Notes: generated by a model not told the origin, from the sequence alone. Counted from the first letter of the stretch, positions 42,434-51,312 are shown. The stretch is DNA of 64,000 bases from Methanoprimaticola sp047501175 (GCF_047501175.1 NZ_JBEQWH010000003.1:1-64000), one strand, 5' to 3'. Program-made: numbers and translations.

Positions 42434-42792
42434 CAGATCGCTCCGACGACCGCGGAGAATCCCACGAGGAATCCGATGACACCCAGGATGAGCCCGACGC
42501 CTCCGAGGACGATGACCGAGTTTCCGCATCCGGTGAGCTTCGCCTTGCTGACAGAGTAGCCTCCTATGACCATGGCGATGCCTCCGCATATGACCGCGCC
42601 GATCTCCGCGCCGGAGATGAACCCACATGCGACGGCGATGATCCCCAGGATGGCGGTGATCGCAGGGAACAGCATGGCATTGGGAGTCTTGTCAGGCTTA
42701 TAATCCAAATCCAGCCTCCAATCGCACTCCTCGCAGAAGAGGGTCTCGGGAGGGTTCTCGTGCCCGCACTGGGGGCAACGCTTCGTTGACAT
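42433..42792 (-). CDS. zinc-ribbon membrane protein
   Basis: A 119-residue protein with an N-terminal zinc ribbon (RCPQCGHENP, LFCEECDW) and then about three hydrophobic helices rich in Gly, Ala, Ile and Val. Many archaeal small membrane proteins share this plan; the function is unknown. A TATA-like GTTTAATC near 42822-42829 is about 30 nt upstream of ATG 42792, so the mRNA is probably leaderless. It is translationally linked to the YkgJ-like gene. Confidence 0.78.
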   Translation of the reverse strand: MSTKRCPQCGHENPPETLFCEECDWRLDLDYKPDKTPNAMLFPAITAILGIIAVACGFISGAEIGAVICGGIAMVIGGYSVSKAKLTGCGNSVIVLGGVGLILGVIGFLVGFSAVVGAI

Positions 42793-42967
42793 GGGCCCCC
42801 GATTGGTCTCGATTGATGATTAAACTACCGTATCGGAACATGCTGCCTGATACATCGCGGGATTCCTGCCACCAACGGTTGTGATGTACAGTTCGCCCCC
42901 GGTACGATGCTGAGTCATGCGGTGTCACGTCAGGGGCCACGATGCGACAGGATCCCGGACAGCGCCC

Positions 42968-43546
42968 TCACGGATCGAGCCTCAGAAGGACCTCCGATCT
43001 CCTCCGAACGGCTCCGAACCTCGTGCGCTCCTCGACGAGCTCGGAACTGACGACCGAGAGGCCGTCGAAGAATCCGGCGATGGCGTCCGGGCCCCTGTGG
43101 AAGTAGTCGATGTCCGATCCCTCCCTGGACCCCGACCTAAGGTCCCCGGGTGCGAAGTCCCGGATGAACACATGACCGCCCGTGCGGAGGACCCGACGGA
43201 CCTCGTATGCGACCGACGGCATGTCCCCGTCCGGCACATGCTCCAAAACGTGTATCAGCGTGACGTAGTCGAACGATCCGTCCGGGAACGGAAGGGCCAG
43301 CACGCTCCCCTGCTCGAAACGGGCATCGAAGCGGTCCCTGCAGATCGAGACGGCCTCCGCGGAGAAGTCCACACCGGTGACGTCGTAGCCCATGTCGATC
43401 AGCGACGATGTGCTCTTGCCGCTCCCGCATCCGATATCGAGGGCGTCGCCCATCCCTCCGAAAGGGTCCGGCATCCTGCAGTTCCCCCTCCATGCCCTCC
43501 CGTTGGAGCGGTAGAATGCGTCCCATACGTCCTCCTGACCAGTCAT
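42968..43546 (-). CDS. class I SAM-dependent methyltransferase
   Basis: A 192-residue methyltransferase of the UbiE/Methyltransf_11 type. SAM-binding motif I is ALDIGCGSGKSTSSL, followed by the acidic VTGVDFSAEAV, motif II DYVTLIHVLEHVPDG and motif III RRVLRTGGHVFI. The substrate is unknown. It stands alone; the 175-bp gap before the zinc-ribbon gene holds nothing recognised. It is divergent from paaK. Confidence 0.85.
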   Translation of the reverse strand: MTGQEDVWDAFYRSNGRAWRGNCRMPDPFGGMGDALDIGCGSGKSTSSLIDMGYDVTGVDFSAEAVSICRDRFDARFEQGSVLALPFPDGSFDYVTLIHVLEHVPDGDMPSVAYEVRRVLRTGGHVFIRDFAPGDLRSGSREGSDIDYFHRGPDAIAGFFDGLSVVSSELVEERTRFGAVRRRSEVLLRLDP

Positions 43547-43630
43547 GCGCCACCGATACGGGGCGGGAAGGGCGCATCGAATTTATATTGTCTCTGATAT
43601 GGAAGTATATTATCTGAACAGAGGGTAATC

Positions 43631-44929
43631 ATGTACTGGAACCCGAGAATCGAATGCATGCCCAAGGAGGAGCTCAAGAAGCTCCAGTACCGCGAGCTGA
43701 AGCAGCTCGTCTACAACCTGTACTCGTTCAACAACTTCTATCACGACCGCATGGTCGAGGCGAAGGTCCATCCGGACGACATCACCTGCCTGGAAGACAT
43801 ACGCAAGCTGCCGTTCATGTACAAGCAGGACCTCCGCGACAACTACCCCGACAAGCTCTTCACCGTCCCCAAGAAGGAGATCGTCAGGTACCACGTGTCC
43901 TCCGGTACCACCGGGAAGCCCACGCTGGTCGGATACACCCAGGGCGACCTGAAATACTGGACGGAGGCTCTCGCCCGCTCGTTCACGTCCATAGGCATCG
44001 GTCCCGGGGACGTCCTCCAGGTGTCGTACGGATACGGACTGTTCACCGGAGGTCTGGGGGCGCACTACGGCGGAGAGGCTGTGGGAGCCACCGTGCTGCC
44101 GTCATCGACCGGTAGCACCCAGAGGCAGGTGGAGCTCATACAGGACCTCGGCGTCACCGCGATCGCCTGCACCCCGTCCTACCTCATCCACCTGAACGAG
44201 GTCGCCAACAAGATGGGCGTCAGCATCAAGAACGACACCAAGCTGAGAAAGGCCATCCTCGGAGCGGAACCCTGGTCCGAGAACATGAGGCAGTACATCA
44301 GCAACGAGATGAACATCGACTCCTACGACATCTACGGGACCTCCGAACAGGCTGGGCCCATGTTCACCGAGTGCTCCGAGAAGAACGGACTGCACGTCTG
44401 CGGCGACATCATGTACGTGGAGATCATCGACCCGGACACCGGGGAGCCCCTGGAGAACGGGGAGAAGGGAGAGATGGTCGTCACCATGCTCCAGAAGGAG
44501 GCGATGCCCATGGTCAGGTACAGGATCAGGGACATCACGTACCTCATGGAGGACGAGTGCGAGTGCGGACGCACGTCCCCCAGGATCGGAAGGATCTCCG
44601 GAAGGACCGATGACATGCTCATCATCCGTGGAATCAATGTGTTCCCGTCTCAGATCGAGTACACCCTGATGAACATCCCCGAGGTCGGACAGCAGTACAT
44701 GATCTACGTCTCGAGGGAGGGTGCCCTGGACGACATGCTCGTCCAGGTGGAGATCCGTGAGGAGGCGTTCAGCGACAAGGTCGATGAGATGACCAGGCTC
44801 AGGAAGAAGATCGAGAACGAATTGAAGAAGTATCTCAACATCTATGCCAAGGTGGAGCTCAAGGCCCCGGGAGAACTCCCGAGGTTCGAGGGCAAGGCGA
44901 AAAGGGTCGTCGACACAAGGGTGATTTGA
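43631..44929 (+). CDS. paaK: phenylacetate-CoA ligase (paralogue 1)
   Basis: Activates an aryl acid such as phenylacetate to its CoA thioester via an acyl-adenylate. The product is 432 residues. The AMP-binding core has VSSGTTGKPTLVGYT (P-loop), YGYGLFTGGLGAHYG, ACTPSYLIHL, YDIYGTSEQAGP, CECGRTSPRIGRISGRTDDML and the C-terminal lysine region EGKAKRVVDTR. In archaea such ligases with an ACT partner usually act with indolepyruvate oxidoreductase in aromatic amino acid metabolism. GAGGGT precedes the ATG; TTTATATT lies at about 43581. It is followed at once by the ACT gene. Paralogue 2 is at 48.8 kb. Confidence 0.9.
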   Translation: MYWNPRIECMPKEELKKLQYRELKQLVYNLYSFNNFYHDRMVEAKVHPDDITCLEDIRKLPFMYKQDLRDNYPDKLFTVPKKEIVRYHVSSGTTGKPTLVGYTQGDLKYWTEALARSFTSIGIGPGDVLQVSYGYGLFTGGLGAHYGGEAVGATVLPSSTGSTQRQVELIQDLGVTAIACTPSYLIHLNEVANKMGVSIKNDTKLRKAILGAEPWSENMRQYISNEMNIDSYDIYGTSEQAGPMFTECSEKNGLHVCGDIMYVEIIDPDTGEPLENGEKGEMVVTMLQKEAMPMVRYRIRDITYLMEDECECGRTSPRIGRISGRTDDMLIIRGINVFPSQIEYTLMNIPEVGQQYMIYVSREGALDDMLVQVEIREEAFSDKVDEMTRLRKKIENELKKYLNIYAKVELKAPGELPRFEGKAKRVVDTRVI

Positions 44930-44930
44930 A

Positions 44931-45359
44931 ATGAAGGAAGACAAGATCATAACTCAGCTCTCGATCTTCGTGAACAACGAACCGGGACGTCTGGCCAGCG
45001 TATGCAGGATCATCAAGAACGCAGACCTCAAGGTAAGGGCGTTCAACCTGGCGGAGTCCGCCGAGTTCGGGATCCTCAGGGCGATCGTGGAGAACCCGGA
45101 GCAGTCCTTCGAGAGCCTCAGGGAGAAGGGCATCATCGTCCGCAAGACGGACATCATCGCCATATCGGTGACGAACGCCACCAACTCCTTCTTCGTGGCA
45201 GCCGACAAGCTGGGAAGCGCGGGCATCAACATCGAGTACGGGTACTTCTACACCGGTTCCTCCGGAAGCGTGCTGTTCGTTCGCGTCGATGACACCCCCA
45301 GGGCGGTCGAGATCCTTGAGGAAGCAGGAGTCAGGCTCCTCGACGACACGGAGATCTGA
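44931..45359 (+). CDS. ACT-domain protein
   Basis: A 142-residue protein with two tandem ACT domains: the first around QLSIFVNNEPGRLASVCRII, the second around FFVAADKLGSAGINIEYGY. ACT domains bind small ligands, often amino acids, and regulate partner enzymes. It begins one base after paaK, and this pairing is common in methanogens, so it probably senses an aromatic amino acid and tunes the ligase. The next gene starts two bases after its stop. Confidence 0.86.
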   Translation: MKEDKIITQLSIFVNNEPGRLASVCRIIKNADLKVRAFNLAESAEFGILRAIVENPEQSFESLREKGIIVRKTDIIAISVTNATNSFFVAADKLGSAGINIEYGYFYTGSSGSVLFVRVDDTPRAVEILEEAGVRLLDDTEI

Positions 45360-45361
45360 AA

Positions 45362-46324
45362 ATGGGGAACCTCAACATAGCGGTGCTCGGTGCGAAGGAC
45401 TTCGCGGGGACCGTCGGAAAGAAGGGTACCGTCACCGACATGACGTTCTACGACCACAAGTCGGGGACCGACTCGTTCACCCTGATAGAGCCCTCGAAAT
45501 ATCCCGAGAAGCTCTCGTCGCTGTTCTACTCGGTCGCGATGTCGGAGTTCGCGATACTCGTGGTGGACAAGATAGATTCCTTCCTGGGGGAGACCATCGT
45601 CATGACCGACTCCCTCGGCATAGACAAGGGATGGATCGTCCTCAGGAACTACATTCAGCCCGAGCAGCTCAAGCCCCTCCTCGCAGGCACCTGCCTGGAG
45701 AACTACGAGCTCAGGGAGGAGGACCCCATCAAGCTGAGGGAGGAGCTCATAGCCCTCGCCAAGGAGGAGGGGGGACAGCCCGGCGACGGGACATGCGGGT
45801 CATGCCCCGTGGACAGCCACTTCAACGTCAAGGGCGTCGGGACCGTCGTCCTCGGGTCCGTCATAGACGGGTGGTTCAGGAAGCACGACAAGATGACCGT
45901 GTTCCCCCTGGGACGCGAGGTCATCCTCAAGTCGATCCAGAAGCACGACCTCGACGCCGCCGATGCGGTCAAGGGGGACCATGTGGGGCTGGCGCTCCGC
46001 AACATCGAGTCCGATGAGCTCGACCGCGGGTTCGTGATAACGACGGACCAGTCCGTCAAGATGTCCAGGCACATCGAGGGGAAGGTGTCCCTCGTGAAGT
46101 ACTGGCCCTCGGCCCTGAAGGAGGGGATGGTGCTCCACATCGGGCACTGGATGCAGATGGTCCCCTGCCGCGTCGCGTCCGCAGAGGACGACGGGGACTT
46201 CAGGAGCGCGAAGGTCGTCTTCGAGCTCGAGTCGGACATCATCCACAAGCCCGGCGACAAGGCGACCATCATGTACCTCGAGGGCGGGAAGCTCCGCGTC
46301 GCGGGCTCCGTCACCCTCGGGTGA
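45362..46324 (+). CDS. archaeal SelB-like (aSelBL) protein, degenerate translation GTPase
   Basis: A 320-residue protein related to EF-Tu/SelB elongation factors. The N-terminal G domain is degenerate: the P-loop GHVDHGKT is replaced by LGAKDFAGTVGKKG (residues 9-22), and no DxPGH or NKxD motif is visible. The EF-Tu-like domains 2 and 3 follow (FNVKGVGTVVLGSVIDG, MVPCRVASAEDDGDF, RVAGSVTLG). A family with these features, aSelBL, is known across archaea that lack selenocysteine; its function is unresolved. It probably does not hydrolyse GTP. Three Cys occur in GTCGSCPVD and TCLENY. It is probably co-transcribed with paaK and the ACT gene; a bidirectional hairpin follows. Confidence 0.82.
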   Translation: MGNLNIAVLGAKDFAGTVGKKGTVTDMTFYDHKSGTDSFTLIEPSKYPEKLSSLFYSVAMSEFAILVVDKIDSFLGETIVMTDSLGIDKGWIVLRNYIQPEQLKPLLAGTCLENYELREEDPIKLREELIALAKEEGGQPGDGTCGSCPVDSHFNVKGVGTVVLGSVIDGWFRKHDKMTVFPLGREVILKSIQKHDLDAADAVKGDHVGLALRNIESDELDRGFVITTDQSVKMSRHIEGKVSLVKYWPSALKEGMVLHIGHWMQMVPCRVASAEDDGDFRSAKVVFELESDIIHKPGDKATIMYLEGGKLRVAGSVTLG

Positions 46325-46334
46325 ACTACCTTTA

Positions 46335-46352
46335 TCCGGGCGCGAGCCCGGA
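46335..46352. terminator. hairpin between the SelB-like gene and the hydrolase gene
   Basis: TCCGGGC and GCCCGGA form a 7-bp stem with a GCGA (GNRA) loop midway between two convergent stop codons 36 bases apart. It can serve both transcripts. Confidence 0.6.
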
Positions 46353-46360
46353 ACCTTCTA

Positions 46361-47155
46361 TCAACACATCCGACGGGCCCGTGCGGCCCTGTCGAAGATG
46401 CGCATGGCATCCCCGGCGTACAGCGACAGGGGCATCGCGTGCCCTTCGCCGTCGATCGCCTTCAGCTCCGCTCCCGCGATGCAGGAGGCGACCCTCTCAC
46501 CGCACCCGAACGGGACCATGAGGTCCTCCGTCCCATGGACGACGAGCGTGGGTGCCGCGATCCGACCGAGGATGGGGAGCGAATCGCACTCCGACATCGC
46601 CACGGTCTGATCGTACAGGCCCTTGGGGTCCTGCACCCTGTCGGGCAGCGGCATCTCCGTCCCCGTGGACCTGAGCTCCCCGAAAAGGGATTCGGTGCAG
46701 CAGAAGGCGTTGACGGCCACCGCCAACGACTCCACGGAGGAGCCCCCCTCGGCGGCCATGCGTGACAGCGTCCTCAGGAGATAGTCGCTCCTGGCGGGTA
46801 TCCTGCTGTAGGTGGACACGAGAACAAGGCCCATAACGGAGTCGGGGTGGTGCGCTGCGAGGATCTGAGCGATCTGAGAGCCCATGGACCATCCGAGAAT
46901 GTTGAAGCGGTCGATCCCGAGGTGCCTCATCAGAAGGAAGGCGTCCTCGGCCAGGTCCTCGACGCTGAACCCGGCGGAATAGACGGTTTCACCGACCCCG
47001 CGGTTGTCGGGGGTCACGATCCTGTATCCGGGGAAGGCGGATGTCGCTCCGACCCAGAAGTCCCGGTCAGCCCCGAAGCCCCCGAGTATCAGCAGCGGGA
47101 CGCCTTCGCCTGTGTCCTCGTAGACGACCTCGATGCCGTTTATTCTCGCTCTCAT
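46361..47155 (-). CDS. alpha/beta hydrolase
   Basis: A 264-residue alpha/beta-hydrolase fold protein: oxyanion region LLILGGFGADRDFW, nucleophile elbow GWSMGSQ (Ser), acid residue in VVHGTEDLMVP and catalytic His in IDGEGHAMP. It is cytoplasmic with no signal. The substrate is unknown; related proteins include esterases and haloperoxidase-like hydrolases. ATG 47155 is favoured, because GGTAATAACGG (about 47181-47191) would start transcription close to it; ATG 47170 would add five residues. Confidence 0.86.
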   Translation of the reverse strand: MRARINGIEVVYEDTGEGVPLLILGGFGADRDFWVGATSAFPGYRIVTPDNRGVGETVYSAGFSVEDLAEDAFLLMRHLGIDRFNILGWSMGSQIAQILAAHHPDSVMGLVLVSTYSRIPARSDYLLRTLSRMAAEGGSSVESLAVAVNAFCCTESLFGELRSTGTEMPLPDRVQDPKGLYDQTVAMSECDSLPILGRIAAPTLVVHGTEDLMVPFGCGERVASCIAGAELKAIDGEGHAMPLSLYAGDAMRIFDRAARARRMC

Positions 47156-47230
47156 GCCTGAACGTAGCATCGGACCCGTTATTACCGTTATCGAGAGAGC
47201 GGCATCGGGATGCTGTCCGTCGACCCGGGT

Positions 47231-47572
47231 TCAATCCGAACCGGACCTCAGATTGTCACGTGCCTCGTCGGAATTCTGGAAGACCATGGCGACCTTCCCA
47301 CAGGATTCCATATCGGAGCAGCCGCCGCAGGTCTCGTACCCCTTCCCCAGGGCACACTTCCTGATCTCGCAGAAATGACTGCAGTAAGGGGTCTTCACAC
47401 CATCCGCGCGACATCCGAGACAGTTGATCATGTCAGGCGTGATGTCCACGTGGTTGTACTCGGACCATCTCCTGGCGATGTCCCTACGGGCCTCGTCATC
47501 ATCGTTGACGGTGGCCAGGTAAGCCTCGCACTTCCTGCAGTCCAGACCGCAATAGCCTATCATCATGTCCAT
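47231..47572 (-). CDS. DUF3795 Cys-rich protein
   Basis: A 113-residue protein with the DUF3795 pattern: GYCGLDCRKCEAY at the N-terminus, then CLGCRADG, YCSHFCEIRKCA and TCGGCSDMESC. The spacing of about twelve Cys suggests several metal or cluster sites. Function unknown; common in anaerobes. It stands alone between the hydrolase and the D-2-hydroxyacid dehydrogenase. Confidence 0.85.
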   Translation of the reverse strand: MDMMIGYCGLDCRKCEAYLATVNDDDEARRDIARRWSEYNHVDITPDMINCLGCRADGVKTPYCSHFCEIRKCALGKGYETCGGCSDMESCGKVAMVFQNSDEARDNLRSGSD

Positions 47573-47616
47573 GGGATCACCCGATCCGGTGACGTGCTGT
47601 CTGCTGATAAACCTGT

Positions 47617-48600
47617 TCAGACCAGTCTGTACGGGATGTCCTTGCCGTCGTCCATCGAACGGATGCCGTCCAGACAGTTGTAGACCATGTCGCGGACGGC
47701 GGCATCGTAGTAGAACGCCATGTGGTGGGTCAGGAGGACGTTCTCCATCGACCTCAGCCTGTCCATGTACCTGTTGGGGATGTCCTTGCCACGCATGTCA
47801 TTGTAGTACAGCCCGAACTCGTCCTCTATGACATCCAGCGCCGCTCCGGACAGCTTCCCGCTGTCGAGGGCACCGATCAAGGCCTCGGTGTCCACGAGGG
47901 GTCCGCGGGCGGTGTTGACGAGGTAGGCCCCGTCCTTCATCCTGAAGATCGCATCGGCACCGATGATGTGATGGGTGTCCGAGTTGAGCTCGAGATGCAG
48001 CGAGACCACGTCGCTCTCCCTCAGGAGCGTGTCCATGTCGACATACTCCCCGAACATGTCGGCATCCTCGTTCCTCCTGCGACCGGTGTAGACGATCCTG
48101 CATCCGAATCCGGACAGATCCCTCATGACGGTCGTACCGATCTTGCCAGCACCGACGATCCCGACCGTCAGGTCCCTGAGCTTCCTTCCCAACAGGCCCT
48201 CGAGCGTGAAGTCGTTGACGGCGTTGTTGACCTGTATCCTCCTGAGGTTCCTTATGACCGCCAGGATCATCATCACGCAGTAGTCGGCCACACCCTCGGG
48301 ATCGTAGGTGACGTGAGCGGCGACCATCCCGATGTCCTTGGCGTGGGTCAGGTCTATGTGGTCGTACCCGATGGTGCGGGTGGAGACCATCCTCACCCCG
48401 CCCCTCTTGAGGCGGTCCTGCATCTCCGGGGTTATAGGGGTCGTGATCACGGATATCGCATCGTATCCGTCCGCCAGACCACAGTTGTCGATGGTAGGGG
48501 GGTCCTCGGTCCAACCCATCTCCATCCCCATCTCCTCGGTGAACCTCTCGAAATAGGCGAGCTCATCGAACGTGCGCATGTTGTAGACGAATACCCTCAT
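47617..48600 (-). CDS. D-2-hydroxyacid dehydrogenase (D-lactate dehydrogenase type)
   Basis: An NAD-dependent D-2-hydroxyacid dehydrogenase of 327 residues, closest in style to D-lactate dehydrogenase/VanH. The nucleotide motif is VGIVGAGKIGTTVM with RIVYTGRRR after it; catalytic Arg lies in NTARGPLVDT, Glu in DVIEDEFGLYYND and His in LLTHHMAFYYD. It would interconvert a 2-oxoacid such as pyruvate and a D-2-hydroxyacid. The FAD-oxidase-EtfBA module at 4.6-8 kb may use the same type of acid in the opposite direction. A TATA-like GTTTTAATAC (about 48645-48655) lies upstream. Confidence 0.88.
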   Translation of the reverse strand: MRVFVYNMRTFDELAYFERFTEEMGMEMGWTEDPPTIDNCGLADGYDAISVITTPITPEMQDRLKRGGVRMVSTRTIGYDHIDLTHAKDIGMVAAHVTYDPEGVADYCVMMILAVIRNLRRIQVNNAVNDFTLEGLLGRKLRDLTVGIVGAGKIGTTVMRDLSGFGCRIVYTGRRRNEDADMFGEYVDMDTLLRESDVVSLHLELNSDTHHIIGADAIFRMKDGAYLVNTARGPLVDTEALIGALDSGKLSGAALDVIEDEFGLYYNDMRGKDIPNRYMDRLRSMENVLLTHHMAFYYDAAVRDMVYNCLDGIRSMDDGKDIPYRLV

Positions 48601-48770
48601 CGTGACCGCTTCCGTGGAATTGACGGTCGTCGAGTCATGGAAGGTGTATTAAAACTATAGGGGAGGGCGGGTTTCGTCCAGTATCCGGTGGACCTCCGCA
48701 CGATTTAAATACGAACGATTATAACCACACCTATCCGTGCTAATTGATAGCACATAGCAGAGGTCAAAAG

Positions 48771-50072
48771 ATGGCGTTCTGGAACGAAGAGATCGAAACT
48801 ATGCCCCGTGAAGAGCTCGAGAGGCTCCAGCTCAGGCTCCTCAGGGCCAAGGTCCGCGAGATGTACGACAAATCGGCGTTCTTCCACGAGAAGATGCGCT
48901 CGGTCAACATGCTCCCGGACGATGTCACGGACTTCGATGCGTTCCGCAGGATCCCGTTCATGAAGAAGACCGACCTCCGCGACAACTATCCCGACAAGCT
49001 CTTCACCGTGCCCTACGACGAGATAACCAGGGTCCACGTCTCCTCGGGGACCACCGGCAGGCCCACCGTCGTGGGATACACACAGAACGACCTGAACAAC
49101 TGGACCGAGTCCCTGGCAAGGGGCATGACCTCGTTCGGCATGACCAAGAAGGACATGCTCCAGAACTTCCACGGATACGGTCTCTTCACAGGCGGCCTGG
49201 GGGTCCACTACGGAGCGGAGAGGATAGGTGCGACCGTCCTCCCCATAAGCACCGGCAACACCGAGAGGCAGATCCAGCTGATGCAGGACCTCCCGGTGAC
49301 CGCTTGGGCGGGCACCCCGTCGTACATGTTCCACATAGCGGACACCTGCGACCGTCTTGGAGTGGACATACGCAGGGACACGAAGGTCAAGCTCGCCATA
49401 GCCGGCGGGGAGCCCTGGTCCGACAGCATGAGGAACAAGCTGCAGGACAGGACCGGGGTCAGGATACACAACTGCTACGGGGCCAGCGAGATGTCCGGGC
49501 CGATGTTCCTAGAATGCGCGGAGCAGAGCGGCCTGCATGTCTGGGCGGACCTCGCGTACATGGAGATCCTCGACGAGAACGGGGACCCGTGCGCGGAAGG
49601 CGAGAAGGGAGAGATGGTCGTCACCATGCTCCAGAAGGAGGCCTTCCCCCTCATCCGCTACAAGATGAACGACATCTCGTCGCTCACCTGGGAGAAGTGC
49701 GACTGCGGCAGGACGCATCCCCGTCTCGGAAGGATCTCCGGAAGGACCGACGACATGCTCGTGGTCCGCGGGGTCAACGTGTTCCCGTCCCAGATCGAGA
49801 GCGTCATCGGCGAGATGGCGTTCCTCTCCCCGTTCTACCACATCACCCTGGAGAACGACAACTACATGGATGCCATGACCGTCGAGGTCGAGCTGAACGA
49901 GGAGTACCTGACAGAGGACATGAACGCACTTGCGAACATGTCCAAACAGCTCGCCTCCCGCCTCAAGAGCATCCTCAACATCAAGGCGGAGGTCAAGCTG
50001 GTCCTCCCCGGGACCCTCAAGAGGTTCGAGGGGAAGGCGAAGCACGTCACTGACAACAGATCGTACGAGTGA
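48771..50072 (+). CDS. paaK: phenylacetate-CoA ligase (paralogue 2)
   Basis: A second ligase, 433 residues, very similar in layout to the one at 43.6 kb: VSSGTTGRPTVVGYT, HGYGLFTGGLGVHYG, AWAGTPSYMFH, HNCYGASEMSGP, CDCGRTHPRLGRISGRTDDML and EGKAKHVTDNRSY. Differences around the acyl pocket (AWAGTPS against AIACTPS, CYGASEM against IYGTSEQ) suggest a different aryl acid, for example indoleacetate-type against phenylacetate-type. ATG 48771 with AGAGGT upstream is preferred to the earlier 48744. TTTAAATA near 48703 is its TATA box. No ACT gene follows. Confidence 0.9.
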   Translation: MAFWNEEIETMPREELERLQLRLLRAKVREMYDKSAFFHEKMRSVNMLPDDVTDFDAFRRIPFMKKTDLRDNYPDKLFTVPYDEITRVHVSSGTTGRPTVVGYTQNDLNNWTESLARGMTSFGMTKKDMLQNFHGYGLFTGGLGVHYGAERIGATVLPISTGNTERQIQLMQDLPVTAWAGTPSYMFHIADTCDRLGVDIRRDTKVKLAIAGGEPWSDSMRNKLQDRTGVRIHNCYGASEMSGPMFLECAEQSGLHVWADLAYMEILDENGDPCAEGEKGEMVVTMLQKEAFPLIRYKMNDISSLTWEKCDCGRTHPRLGRISGRTDDMLVVRGVNVFPSQIESVIGEMAFLSPFYHITLENDNYMDAMTVEVELNEEYLTEDMNALANMSKQLASRLKSILNIKAEVKLVLPGTLKRFEGKAKHVTDNRSYE

Positions 50073-50087
50073 CCCCTTTTTCCCAAT

Positions 50088-50105
50088 GCCGGCCGCAAGG
50101 CCGGC
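50088..50105 (+). terminator. GNRA hairpin after the second paaK
   Basis: GCCGGCC and GGCCGGC form a 7-bp perfect stem closed by a GCAA tetraloop, 15 bases after the stop and after a T-rich run (CCCCTTTTTCCC). The TATA box of the MarC gene begins seven bases later. Confidence 0.6.
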
Positions 50106-50140
50106 CACACACCTTTATAAATGAACAGCGATGGGAGACC

Positions 50141-50755
50141 GTGGATGTCTTTGCAGTCGTTTCTATCGCCGCCTCCCTGTTCTTCATAATGGACCCTTTC
50201 GCCAGCCTCCCGATGTTCATATCGGTGACCAAGGGCCTGGAGGACAAGACTGTAAAGTCCTACTGCAACCGTGCGATACTCGTGGCAGGCATACTGCTGT
50301 TCACGTTCATCTTCATCGGGGAGCCGATGATGGACCTGTTCGGGATCTCGATGGACAGCTTCCGCGTGGCCGGAGGGCTGGTCCTGATCATGATGGGCAT
50401 CGAACTGATCTTCGCCCTGAAGCTGTCCAGCGGGAAGGGCGAGGAGGATGCGCCGTGGGTGATCATCGCCACCCCTGTCCTCACCGGACCGGGAGTGATA
50501 ACCGCATCCATCCTGTTCTCCACCGAGTTCGGGATCATGGCCGTTATCCTTGCCGGACTGATCTCCCTGATCGCGACATGGCTGCTGCTCCGCTGCGCCC
50601 CGTACATCATGAGAGCTGTCGGAGAGAAGCCGCTGAACATCACATCCAGGATCATAGGTCTGCTCATCGCGGGACTCGGAGTGGAGTACATCTTCCAAGG
50701 CTCGTGGAACTGGATCGTGGCACATGATGTCGCAGCGGCGATGATGTTCTTCTGA
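50141..50755 (+). CDS. MarC family integral membrane protein
   Basis: A 204-residue membrane protein of the MarC/UPF0056 family with six predicted helices. DPFASLPMFISVT in the first helix and TPVLTGPGVITASI in the middle mark the two halves of the family repeat. Function unknown despite the name. The start is GTG 50141: CTTTATAA (50113-50120) sits about 25 nt upstream and predicts a leaderless transcript, and no ATG precedes the first helix. It is convergent with the flavodoxin-like gene, only two bases between the stops. Confidence 0.87.
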   Translation: MDVFAVVSIAASLFFIMDPFASLPMFISVTKGLEDKTVKSYCNRAILVAGILLFTFIFIGEPMMDLFGISMDSFRVAGGLVLIMMGIELIFALKLSSGKGEEDAPWVIIATPVLTGPGVITASILFSTEFGIMAVILAGLISLIATWLLLRCAPYIMRAVGEKPLNITSRIIGLLIAGLGVEYIFQGSWNWIVAHDVAAAMMFF

Positions 50756-50757
50756 CC

Positions 50758-51312
50758 TCACTCGGCCCTTATCCGCTCGACGAAATCGGAGATCCTCTCC
50801 TGATAGAGCGGACGGGCTATCTGGTCCTTGTCGGCGAACGGGACGGCGATGGCTCCCACGTACCTGAGCTGGAAGTACTCGCAGAAGTCCAGGACCCCGT
50901 TCATCACGGAACCGGCAACGAACTCGTCGTCGCCCATAGTCATCGCGACGGCGATCCTCTTGCCCTTCTCCAGGTTCACGGCCCCGCCTTCCCTGAACAT
51001 GCAATGCAGCCTGCTCATGAACGCGTTGGTGCATGCCGTGAACTGCCACATGTATATCGGGGATGCGAATATCACGAGGTCCGCATCAAGATACATATCA
51101 TAGAGCCGGGACATGTCGTCCTTGATGGTACAGTATCCGTCCACGGCTCCCCTCTGGCAGGCCCCGCAGTTGCGACAGCCTGCTATGGACATGGGATAAA
51201 TGTTCACGACGTCTGGCCTGTCCGCATCGGGAAATGCCTTCACGATCGAATCCACCAATGTCGCGGTGTTTCCGTTCGGCCTTGGAGAACCATTCACAAT
51301 TAGTGTCCTCAT
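50758..51312 (-). CDS. flavodoxin-fold NAD(P)H-dependent oxidoreductase
   Basis: A 184-residue iron-sulfur-flavoprotein-like reductase. The FMN-phosphate loop is NGSPRPNGNTATL, and GCRNCGACQRG is the compact Cys motif that in related proteins binds a cluster or zinc. ASPIYMWQFTACTNAFMSR is the flavin-ring segment. It is probably an NADPH-dependent FMN reductase. ATG 51312 lies directly downstream of the disrupted MarR-like gene, and such pairs are usually a regulator and its target, so loss or recoding of that regulator may affect this gene. Confidence 0.85.
   Translation of the reverse strand: MRTLIVNGSPRPNGNTATLVDSIVKAFPDADRPDVVNIYPMSIAGCRNCGACQRGAVDGYCTIKDDMSRLYDMYLDADLVIFASPIYMWQFTACTNAFMSRLHCMFREGGAVNLEKGKRIAVAMTMGDDEFVAGSVMNGVLDFCEYFQLRYVGAIAVPFADKDQIARPLYQERISDFVERIRAE

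Noticed and set aside
47225..47242. GGGTTCAATCC resembling a tRNA T-arm.
   Set aside because: The stem does not pair, no acceptor or anticodon arm is present, and it overlaps the end of the DUF3795 gene.
51098..51312. Extended C-terminus of the MarR-like frame inside the flavodoxin-like gene.
   Set aside because: Composition turns Arg/Gly/His-rich, there is no family similarity, and the other frame clearly encodes the flavodoxin-like protein.
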